Positions 1-5,739 of a stretch of 7,387 nt of DNA are shown piece by piece (the first letter of the stretch is position 1; each line of letters begins with the position of its first letter). The DNA is taken from contig JALQWV010000135.1 in assembly GCA_023263465.1 (NCBI GenBank), positions 1-7,387 on the forward strand, given 5' to 3'. This stretch comes from Ilumatobacteraceae bacterium (GTDB lineage Bacteria > Actinomycetota > Acidimicrobiia > Acidimicrobiales > Ilumatobacteraceae). The notes beneath the pieces are model-generated. The model was not told the origin of the DNA. It did not search any database and worked only from the letters and a program-made list of their open reading frames with translations. Position numbers and translations under genes: made by a program.

Positions 1-20
1 ACGAGGTGACTGCACAATGA
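1..20 (+). CDS. possible last codons of an upstream gene (partial)
   Basis: The frame that starts at base 3 is open from the window edge and reads E-V-T-A-Q, then TGA at 18-20. That would overlap the ATG at 17 as an ATGA junction, as expected if the glycosyltransferase at 17 is not the first gene of its operon. Only five codons are visible, and another frame also reaches a stop (TGA at 7-9), so this is suggestive only. No function can be assigned. Confidence 0.3.
3..9 (+). promoter_or_regulatory. Shine-Dalgarno site for the first glycosyltransferase
   Basis: GAGGTGA is complementary to the 16S rRNA 3' end and lies 7 nt before the ATG at 17. It favours that ATG over the second in-frame ATG at 23, which would have a 13-nt spacing. 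Confidence 0.65.
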
Positions 21-1147
21 GCATGAAGCATCACGACATTGCAATCAACATGCTGTGGTGCGTTCCTGGCTCGGTTGGTGGAAGCGAGGAGTACTTCATT
101 CGCCAATTACGAGGTCTGGTCGAAGTACAGGCGCCATTTAACATCACGGTGTATGCACCAAAAGGGTTTTCGAGTGCGCACAGCGAACTCGCTTCAACTG
201 TGAATGTCGTTGAAGCACCTTCACATTGCACCAGTCGAGAATTGCGAGTGTTTCTGGAAAACACGTGGCTTGCTACGCAAACGAAGTTTGCGGACATTGT
301 GCATCACGGTGGTGGAACAATACCTAGTCGCGGAATTTCAAAAACGCTGCTGACCATCCATGATGTTCAGTATCTTTCGTATCCCGAATACTTCAGTGCA
401 GTGAAGCTTCGCTACTTGAAGAACAGAGTTCCCTCGGCAATTCGTCGAGCAACTGTTGTCGCAACGCCTAGTAACTACGTGCGGGAGAGCATTGAGCAGC
501 ACTTTGGAATTAGTCGTGCTCGCACTTCGGTGGTTCGCCACGGTCTCGAGCATGCAATAGGTGCAGACAAAACGCCTGAACACCTATTACGGGCAAGGTT
601 CAATCTTGGTGATTCGCGTGTGCTACTCATTCCTGCAATTACGCATCCGCACAAGAATCACGAGTTTCTTCTGCAATTGCTTGCTCATGAATGGCGTAAT
701 GAAGACGTGAAGCTGGTGATGGTGGGTGGCAACGGACTTGCCGAGCCACGAATTCAATCGCTCATCATCGAATTAGGCATCGCGAACAAAGTGGTTCGGT
801 CGGGGCGAGTTAAAGCGGCAGATCGAGACGGTCTTATTGCGTTAGCCGAAGCATTGGTGTTCCCAAGTAAGTACGAAGGTTTTGGTGCACCAGTGCTTGA
901 AGCGATGGCGCTCGGTACTCCGGTTATTTCCAGTGATTGCGCATCTTTGCCTGAGGTAGTGGGTGATGGTGGACTGGTGCTTCCTCTTACCTCTGAAGCG
1001 TGGGCGGGAGCGCTTGATGTTATACGCGCACAAAGGTCAACTCTCATTCATAAAGGTTTGCGACGCGCTGAGGAGTTCACCTCGGCAAAGTCGGCGGAGG
1101 ACTTGGTGATCGCGTATGAAAAAACACTTGCGGCGGTTTCACGTTGA
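17..1147 (+). CDS. GT-B glycosyltransferase, group 1 (GT4-like)
   Basis: Predicted cytoplasmic or membrane-associated retaining glycosyltransferase that moves a sugar from an NDP-sugar (possibly GDP-mannose) to a growing glycan. The 376-residue length is normal for the family. The N-terminal Rossmann domain has the glycine loop GSVGGSEEY (residues 18-26), followed by HHGGG (96-100), TIHDVQYLSYPE (113-124) and TPSNYVRES (150-158). The C-terminal nucleotide-sugar domain has HPHKNH (210-215), VMVGG (234-238) and the donor-site E-x7-E motif EGFGAPVLE (287-295), then TPVISSD (301-307) and LPEVVGDGG (311-319). Start: ATG 17 with a good Shine-Dalgarno; ATG 23 is an alternative. The stop TGA (1145-1147) overlaps the next gene's TTG start by 4 nt, implying translational coupling. 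No signal peptide or membrane helix is evident. The family call is secure; donor and acceptor are not determinable from sequence. Confidence 0.92.
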   Translation: MSMKHHDIAINMLWCVPGSVGGSEEYFIRQLRGLVEVQAPFNITVYAPKGFSSAHSELASTVNVVEAPSHCTSRELRVFLENTWLATQTKFADIVHHGGGTIPSRGISKTLLTIHDVQYLSYPEYFSAVKLRYLKNRVPSAIRRATVVATPSNYVRESIEQHFGISRARTSVVRHGLEHAIGADKTPEHLLRARFNLGDSRVLLIPAITHPHKNHEFLLQLLAHEWRNEDVKLVMVGGNGLAEPRIQSLIIELGIANKVVRSGRVKAADRDGLIALAEALVFPSKYEGFGAPVLEAMALGTPVISSDCASLPEVVGDGGLVLPLTSEAWAGALDVIRAQRSTLIHKGLRRAEEFTSAKSAEDLVIAYEKTLAAVSR

Positions 1148-2385
1148 GCGATAAAAAACTCCGGCTCGTGGTGTTGTGTCCTCACTTTGCACCAGATCTC
1201 GCCCCGACTGGTGTGGTGATGACGCGAATCGTTGGCGAACTCGCAGCGCGTGGTCATGAACTGCATGTGGTCACAGCATTGCCGTGGTACCGCAATCATG
1301 CAATTGAACCAGGATGGGGTGGCAGGTTGTGGCGAACAGAGAAAACAGAGTGGGGTTCAATCATTCGAATCCATCCGTTTCCAGGGAAATCAAAATCAAA
1401 CTTGCTGCGTCGAGCGCTGGGATTCCTTGCGTTCAGTTACGCGGTAGGAATTCGCAGCGTGCACGCGGATGGTCTTCCATTCAAAGTAGATGGTGTGTTG
1501 GCTATGTCGCCTCCACTCACTCTTGGATTAACAGGCTGGATTACCAAAGTCATTCGTCGGGCGCCTTTGGTATTCAATATTCAGGACGTGTTTCCTGATG
1601 CTGCAATTCAGACAGATGCAATTTCAAACAAAAAGATCATCGCTGCTGCAAGACTGTTAGAGCGAATTAGCTATAAGCGATCGGATGCGGTAGTGCTACT
1701 TTCGCAAGACTTGCGAAACAATATTGCAAACAAGATTGATCAATCGTTTCACGACCGTCTGCATGTCATTCCAAACTTTGTAGACACAAGTGCGATCACA
1801 CCACAAGACCGGATGACCAAGTATCGAAGCGAACTTGGAATCGGCGATCAATTGGTGGTGATGTATGCAGGCAATGTTGGTTTCTCACAATCACTGAATT
1901 TGATTGTTGCTGCTGCTGCACAATTTCCGGATGTTGCTTTTGTTATCAATGGCGACGGCGCAGCGCGAATGAAACTGGAAGAAGATTGCGCACTTCTCAC
2001 CAATGTGTACTTTGGTGACTATCAACCGATTGAGCGATTGAGCGAAGTGCTGGCAACTGGAGATATCCATGTTGTGCCATTACGTGCCGGACTTGCATCG
2101 GTCAGCGTTCCCTCGAAGTCATATTCGATTCTTGCTGCAGGGAGACCAATGCTTGCTGCCATTGACCCAGGCACTGAAATTCCCAACATGTTGCAAGAGT
2201 CCGGGGCCGGTGTGGCGGTGGAGCCGGATAACAGCGCGGCATTTATTGAGGCCCTGAGCCAATTATTAAGTAAGCGAGAGCAACTTCGCGAAATGGGCTC
2301 TCGCGGTCGAGCATGGGTTGAAGCCCATGCTTCTCCTGCCACTGTTGCGGCTCAGTACGAAGCAATATTCCTCGCTAACCGATAA
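1144..2385 (+). CDS. GT-B glycosyltransferase, WbuB/WcaI-like (GT4)
   Basis: Second glycosyltransferase of the cluster, 413 residues, typical of WbuB/WcaI-like enzymes of capsule, O-antigen or exopolysaccharide assembly. Visible in order: strand 1 and loop LVVLCPHFAPDLAPTG (8-23), HELHVVTALPWYR (38-50), FNIQDVFPD (144-152), VIPNFVD (208-214) at the domain junction, VMYAGNVGFSQS (239-250), VINGDGA (267-273) and the donor-site segment VPLRAGLASVSVPSKSYSIL (311-330) followed by AAGRPMLA (331-338). The donor site lacks the standard E-x7-E pair; I recall a PSK...AAG variant as usual for WbuB-like proteins. Start: TTG at 1144, overlapping the previous stop as TTGA. It is preferred over the in-frame GTG at 1165 because the later start would cut into the first beta strand. 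Only a weak GGCGG (1132-1136) precedes it, so coupling to the upstream gene is likely. Substrate unknown. Confidence 0.9.
   Translation: MSDKKLRLVVLCPHFAPDLAPTGVVMTRIVGELAARGHELHVVTALPWYRNHAIEPGWGGRLWRTEKTEWGSIIRIHPFPGKSKSNLLRRALGFLAFSYAVGIRSVHADGLPFKVDGVLAMSPPLTLGLTGWITKVIRRAPLVFNIQDVFPDAAIQTDAISNKKIIAAARLLERISYKRSDAVVLLSQDLRNNIANKIDQSFHDRLHVIPNFVDTSAITPQDRMTKYRSELGIGDQLVVMYAGNVGFSQSLNLIVAAAAQFPDVAFVINGDGAARMKLEEDCALLTNVYFGDYQPIERLSEVLATGDIHVVPLRAGLASVSVPSKSYSILAAGRPMLAAIDPGTEIPNMLQESGAGVAVEPDNSAAFIEALSQLLSKREQLREMGSRGRAWVEAHASPATVAAQYEAIFLANR
2310..2331 (+). repeat. 8-bp inverted repeat (hairpin) inside the second glycosyltransferase
   Basis: AGCATGGG (2310-2317) and CCCATGCT (2324-2331) are perfect inverted copies separated by the 6-nt loop TTGAAG. 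The 3' arm can also pair with ATGGGCT at 2293-2299 (through AGCCCAT, 2322-2328), giving two mutually exclusive stems. No T-tract follows, so it is not a standard intrinsic terminator. It lies in codons near the 3' end of the gene and may be a codon-level coincidence. Confidence 0.5.
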
Positions 2386-2397
2386 CCTCTAGTCCTC

Positions 2398-3075
2398 GTG
2401 GCACGCACATCTTCAGCTAAAAAAATCGCCCGTCTTGCAGAAAAGGGCAAAGGTAAAAAGGTCCGCTTTCAGGGCGGGTCGGTTTTTCCGACGATAGTTC
2501 TTTCCGTTCTCATCCTCGGCGCGATCCTTATTACTTACGCGCGACAGAGTGAGACCGTTGTTGATGCGTCGGTTACTGCAGAGCAAAAGTTCGCAACGGC
2601 ATTTGCATTCTTTAACTGTGATGCGCTTGCAACCGACTTAGAACAGCCTGATTCGGCAACATTGAGTCCAACTGACAAATTTGCAGCGGTAACCGCTGAA
2701 GATCCTGCGGCCATCGTTGGCGACGGAATTGTTGGCTGGATGCCACAGGTGCTTGCCGGACAGCGCAAAGCAAAACTTGAAACCATTTTTGGTCTGTATG
2801 GAATGACTGTCACGGACGATTCAATCACGCTCAAAGATGGAACAAAGATTTCAGAAACTGATCCGCAGTGCGCAGACAAAGATGGCAAGTTGCAAGACGC
2901 AAAAATCAGTGTCTATGTCTGGGAAAGCGGTTCTGCACAATCAAAATTGTCAATCGCCAGTTTTGGTGGTGTAAAGATCGACGACCAAATGACGGTGGTG
3001 TTGGCATTTGCTCCAGACGGAGCTGACGTGCCGCGACCTGCTGTCGCAGATTCCCTCGCGGATTATCAGGGATAA
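2398..3075 (+). CDS. membrane-anchored protein of unknown function
   Basis: I do not recognise a named domain. The 225-residue product begins with a strongly basic cytosolic segment (residues 1-24, many Lys/Arg). It then has one hydrophobic helix (about 29-47, VFPTIVLSVLILGAILITYA) with no lipobox or obvious signal-peptidase site, suggesting a type II, N-in/C-out anchor. The predicted external part (48-225) has two cysteines, C74 and C158, which could form a disulfide, an acidic bias and no histidine at all. Start: GTG at 2398, 12 nt after the previous stop; no clear Shine-Dalgarno, so expression may depend on coupling. Position between glycosyltransferases and a nucleotidyltransferase suggests a part in glycan assembly or export at the membrane. 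From memory it resembles small membrane-anchored acidimicrobial proteins whose equivalent region carries an H-T-H-G-D-G-type motif; here the corresponding stretch would be IVGDGIVGWMPQ (106-117). That link is unverified. Confidence 0.8.
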   Translation: MARTSSAKKIARLAEKGKGKKVRFQGGSVFPTIVLSVLILGAILITYARQSETVVDASVTAEQKFATAFAFFNCDALATDLEQPDSATLSPTDKFAAVTAEDPAAIVGDGIVGWMPQVLAGQRKAKLETIFGLYGMTVTDDSITLKDGTKISETDPQCADKDGKLQDAKISVYVWESGSAQSKLSIASFGGVKIDDQMTVVLAFAPDGADVPRPAVADSLADYQG

Positions 3076-3085
3076 TTCATCCGCG
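3057..3085 (+). promoter_or_regulatory. inverted-repeat structure over the stop/start junction before the nucleotidyltransferase
   Basis: CGCGGAT (3057-3063) and ATCCGCG (3079-3085) are perfect 7-bp inverted copies, the second ending directly against the ATG at 3086. Inside lies a competing hairpin, GGATTATC (3060-3067) with GATAATTC (3071-3078), an 8-bp stem with one G-U pair and the 3-nt loop AGG. The only Shine-Dalgarno-like bases (AGGGA, 3068-3072) fall in this loop and its first stem pairs. The symmetry is directly visible; a role in translational control or transcript processing is inference. Confidence 0.45.
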
Positions 3086-4087
3086 ATGCACGCTGTCGTG
3101 CTCGTAGGAGGCTTTGGTACTCGGCTTCGGCCATTGACCTATGCCATTCCAAAACCATTGCTGCCCATTGCGCATGTGCCGATGATCCGCAGGCTCGTCA
3201 ACCGGCTCGCCGAAGGTGGAGTGACCGATGTGGTATTGGCGCTTGGCTTTAAGCCGGAACCATTTTTTGCTGAGTTTCCTAACAATATGTGCGGAAACGT
3301 TCGAATGTCGTATGCCGTTGAGTCAACACCATTGGATACTGCTGGTGCAATCGGGTTCGCTGCACGTGCAGCAGGAATTTCTGGAACATTTATCGTTGCC
3401 AATGGTGATGTCATGACCGATCTAAATGTTGCAGATTTAGTTGCATTTCATCGACGCAGTGGTGCGAAAGCCACGATCTCACTCACGCCTGTAGATGATC
3501 CATCACAATTTGGCATCGTTGAAACCAATGCAGACGGGCGAGTGCTGCGGTTTGTTGAAAAGCCACAGCCAGGAGAAACGACGAGTCGCTTTGCCAGTGC
3601 AGGTACGTATGTCATGGAGGAGTCAACGCTTTCGCTCATGCCTGGAAATGAAAAGTTGTCCATTGAGCGCGTTACCTTCCCGCAATTAGTTGCGGATGGG
3701 ACACTTTTTGCAATGGCCACAAATGATTACTGGATCGATGCGGGTAGGCCAGACACCTATGTGCAAGCAAACTGCGATATCGCCACGAAGTTAGTTAATT
3801 CGGCCGATGCCGCAGTGCACGCAGATGCTTCAATTGCTCAATCTGCAATAGTTAGAGATGCTGTGGTTTCTGCACGTTCAACGATTGGCGAACATGCACA
3901 AGTCAGCAATTCGGTGTTGCTCGACGGTGCGGTTATCGGTAATCGAGCAGTTGTCGAACGCTCCATTGTGATGGGCAGTGTTGGCAATGATGCTCGCATT
4001 GTTGACTGCATTGTTGGCCCAACTGGAGTAGTGAAGTCCGGAGAAGTTTCAATCGGTGGTCGCTTCCCGGAAGGTGAAAATTCCTAG
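3086..4087 (+). CDS. sugar-1-phosphate nucleotidyltransferase (mannose-1-phosphate guanylyltransferase-like)
   Basis: Cytoplasmic enzyme that couples a sugar-1-phosphate to an NTP, giving an NDP-sugar and pyrophosphate. Signature motifs: GGFGTRLRPLT (8-18) with P-loop Arg13, KPLLPIA (23-29) with the conserved Lys23, NGD (106-108) with metal-binding Asp108, FVEKP (156-160), and WIDAGRPDTY (216-225) with the second metal Asp218. From about 240 to 320 there are irregular hexapeptide repeats (IAQSAIV, TIGEH, VIGNRAV, IVGPTGV), a left-handed beta-helix typical of the COG1208 type. The 333-residue length is close to related actinobacterial ManB proteins. Start: ATG 3086, because the family begins directly at M-x-A-V-V-L-V-G-G; the longer in-frame start at 3008 would add 26 non-homologous residues and overlap the previous gene. 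GDP-mannose as product is favoured by the nearby gmd, but dTDP- or UDP-glucose synthesis cannot be excluded. Confidence 0.9.
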   Translation: MHAVVLVGGFGTRLRPLTYAIPKPLLPIAHVPMIRRLVNRLAEGGVTDVVLALGFKPEPFFAEFPNNMCGNVRMSYAVESTPLDTAGAIGFAARAAGISGTFIVANGDVMTDLNVADLVAFHRRSGAKATISLTPVDDPSQFGIVETNADGRVLRFVEKPQPGETTSRFASAGTYVMEESTLSLMPGNEKLSIERVTFPQLVADGTLFAMATNDYWIDAGRPDTYVQANCDIATKLVNSADAAVHADASIAQSAIVRDAVVSARSTIGEHAQVSNSVLLDGAVIGNRAVVERSIVMGSVGNDARIVDCIVGPTGVVKSGEVSIGGRFPEGENS

Positions 4088-4089
4088 TC

Positions 4090-5022
4090 ATGCCAGCAAC
4101 GACATCATCGGTCATGGTGTGTGGTGGGGCAGGTTTTGTCGGATCTCATCTTGTTGAACGATTACTCGCCGATGGTCACGCGGTTGAAGTAGTTGACGAT
4201 CTTTCCACTGGTTCGCTCGCCAATCTTGGTGATGCGCGTGCGATGGGTGGTCAACTTCGGTTCCATCACCTTGATGTCACCAGTCTTGAATTTGCAGAAC
4301 TCGTGGGGCTTCGCCGGCCGGATGTGCTGTATCACTTTGCATTACTCGCACCGCATGCTTCAGAGAACTCGTCGGTGATGCGGGCGGTTCCAATGCTGCT
4401 TTCGGTTTTGGAAGCAGCGCGTAACCATGGTGTGAAGAAAGTAATTGTAAGCATTGCCGCAGGATTGATTTATGGCGAAGTGAATGCAAAGCATCTTCCT
4501 GTTAAGGAAGGGAGAAAGAACGATGCGATTGGTGTGCCGCACGTAATGGCGCAGACTTTGATTGATTTACTCGGTGTCTACAGAGAAAAACACGGAATTG
4601 AATTCACGGTTTTGGCAACTACAAATGTGTATGGACTGCGACAGCGTACAGAGGACGGAGTTGTTGCAGCTTTCGCTTCAGCCATTGCGAGAGGCGAGGA
4701 TGCTCGGATTTTTGGTACTGGCAAGCAAACGAGAGACTTTGTTTATATTGACGACGTGGTGGATGCACTAGTGCGCTCTCAAAATCGGGGAGATGGATTG
4801 CTCATCAACATTGGAACTGGAGTGCAGACGTCCATTGAAGAATTGTTCAAACAATTTGCAGCCGGAACAACGGTGAAAGCACGAAAGATCGCAGCGAGAC
4901 CTGCAGACTTGCAACGAACAGCGGTTTCAAATGTGCGAGCGAAAATCCAACTCGGTTGGACACCATGGACCACACTTCACGATGGGCTTGGCGTCATTCG
5001 CAAGCACTTCAAACAGCAATAG
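4090..5022 (+). CDS. extended-SDR NDP-sugar epimerase/dehydratase-like protein with altered catalytic residues
   Basis: 310-residue extended short-chain dehydrogenase/reductase of the GalE/NAD-dependent epimerase family. The cofactor site is intact: GGAGFVG (12-18, GxxGxxG) and the acidic end of strand 2, VVDDLSTG (34-41). Also normal are TNVYGLRQ (178-185), DFVYIDDVVDAL (216-227) and NIGTG (240-244). The active site is not. Where the family has Ser/Thr four residues before the YG pair there is Ala124 (S-I-A-A-G-L-I-Y-G, 121-129), and the Tyr-x3-Lys pair is His151-x3-Gln155 (PHVMAQ, 150-155). Each codon (GCA, CAC, CAG) is one substitution from a canonical residue, and the frame is intact throughout. 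Start: ATG 4090, 2 nt after the preceding stop; the purine-rich GGAAGGTG (4069-4076) is 13 nt upstream. It may bind a sugar nucleotide without standard catalysis, or use other residues; the substrate is unknown. Confidence 0.88.
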   Translation: MPATTSSVMVCGGAGFVGSHLVERLLADGHAVEVVDDLSTGSLANLGDARAMGGQLRFHHLDVTSLEFAELVGLRRPDVLYHFALLAPHASENSSVMRAVPMLLSVLEAARNHGVKKVIVSIAAGLIYGEVNAKHLPVKEGRKNDAIGVPHVMAQTLIDLLGVYREKHGIEFTVLATTNVYGLRQRTEDGVVAAFASAIARGEDARIFGTGKQTRDFVYIDDVVDALVRSQNRGDGLLINIGTGVQTSIEELFKQFAAGTTVKARKIAARPADLQRTAVSNVRAKIQLGWTPWTTLHDGLGVIRKHFKQQ

Positions 5023-5027
5023 TTGCT
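5015..5027. other. convergent gene junction with small palindrome
   Basis: AGCAA (5015-5019) and TTGCT (5023-5027) are inverted copies with the + strand stop codon TAG (5020-5022) as loop. The opposing gene's stop (CTA on +, 5026-5028) overlaps the right arm. The gap between the two coding regions is only 3 bp. With five base pairs, a 3-nt loop and no T-tract on either strand, it is unlikely to work as a conventional terminator alone. No better terminator is visible at the junction. Confidence 0.3.
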
Positions 5028-5739
5028 AGCGGAACAGGTCTTCCTGCGGAGGACGAACGATCTCGGACATCGATGCATCTCGGAACCACGATGGGTTTGC
5101 TCCTCGAACGATCGCTACTGGAATACCTGAGGACTTTCCCATCACGAGTTCTGCAGTACTTGCTAGTTCGTCTGCAATACATACCTCGGTCACTTGCATA
5201 GTGCGACCAAGTGCATCTTGAGTCCCACGCAAATCAACAACTGCCGCAATCCCTGCAACTCCAATGGCCACATCGGTGAGGCCTTTGCGCCACGGTCGTC
5301 CAAAAGTGTCGCTCACAATCACGCCGACGGAGACGCCCAACTTTGCCTGAATAATGTCCCGAATACGTCGGGCGGAGCGGTCGCTGTCGAGCGGCAAGAG
5401 TGCAGCAAATCCACGTTTCACGTTTGACAGGTCAATTCCGCTGTTGGCACAAATAAAGCCGTGTTGAGTTTCGGTGATGATCAAGTCGCCTCGCCGGCGC
5501 ACAATTCGCACGGCTTCGTCTTCGACTAACTGTTTATGACTGAGTGGGTCCTCTGGGTCAATCGCCACAAGTCTGCCTTCCGCCTTCGACACGATCTTTT
5601 GCGTTACCACCACAATGTCATTGTCTTGCAGGGGGCCGTTGGGTTCCGCTCGACACGCAGTGACGACAATGTCGCCAACTTGATCGCCCGGAACCACTTC
5701 ACCGATTCCTTCAACCCCCCAAGCAGTGAGCCTGTTCAT
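5026..5739 (-). CDS. cofE: coenzyme F420-0:L-glutamate ligase, stand-alone
   Basis: GTP-dependent ligase adding L-glutamate residues to F420-0, the final maturation of coenzyme F420; cytoplasmic. The whole CofE family pattern is visible: TQKIVSKAEGR (46-56), ITETQHGFICANSGIDLSN (88-106), LLPLDSDRSARRIR (114-127), SDTFGRPWRKG (143-153), VAIGVAGI (157-164), and IADELASTAELVMGK (188-202), a metal- and GTP-binding region in the solved archaeal enzyme. At 237 residues it covers only the ligase domain; the nitroreductase-like C-terminal domain of mycobacterial FbiB is absent, and the protein ends at PQEDLFR. Start: ATG 5739 with a strong GGAGG 7 nt before it. The upstream gene's stop overlaps this ATG as ATGA, so the pair is an operon read from cofD. 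The 3' end converges on the epimerase-like gene, 3 bp away. Confidence 0.95.
   Translation of the reverse strand: MNRLTAWGVEGIGEVVPGDQVGDIVVTACRAEPNGPLQDNDIVVVTQKIVSKAEGRLVAIDPEDPLSHKQLVEDEAVRIVRRRGDLIITETQHGFICANSGIDLSNVKRGFAALLPLDSDRSARRIRDIIQAKLGVSVGVIVSDTFGRPWRKGLTDVAIGVAGIAAVVDLRGTQDALGRTMQVTEVCIADELASTAELVMGKSSGIPVAIVRGANPSWFRDASMSEIVRPPQEDLFR

Noticed and set aside
1048..1299. Open frame on the - strand across the two glycosyltransferases
   Set aside because: It is antisense to the conserved 3' and 5' ends of two clear genes and has no motif or ribosome site.
3008..3085. In-frame extension of the nucleotidyltransferase to an ATG at 3008
   Set aside because: The added 26 residues lie inside the previous gene and precede the family's usual first residues (M-x-A-V-V-L-V-G-G).
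4986..5005. Bulged stem near the end of the epimerase-like gene (GCTT-G-GCG / CGC-AAGC)
   Set aside because: It is inside coding sequence, has a bulge and is not followed by T residues. This is the kind of short pairing expected by chance.
5035..5046. CAGG-TCTT-CCTG hairpin as terminator for the + strand operon
   Set aside because: It has only a 4-bp stem, lies within cofE coding sequence and has no T-tract.
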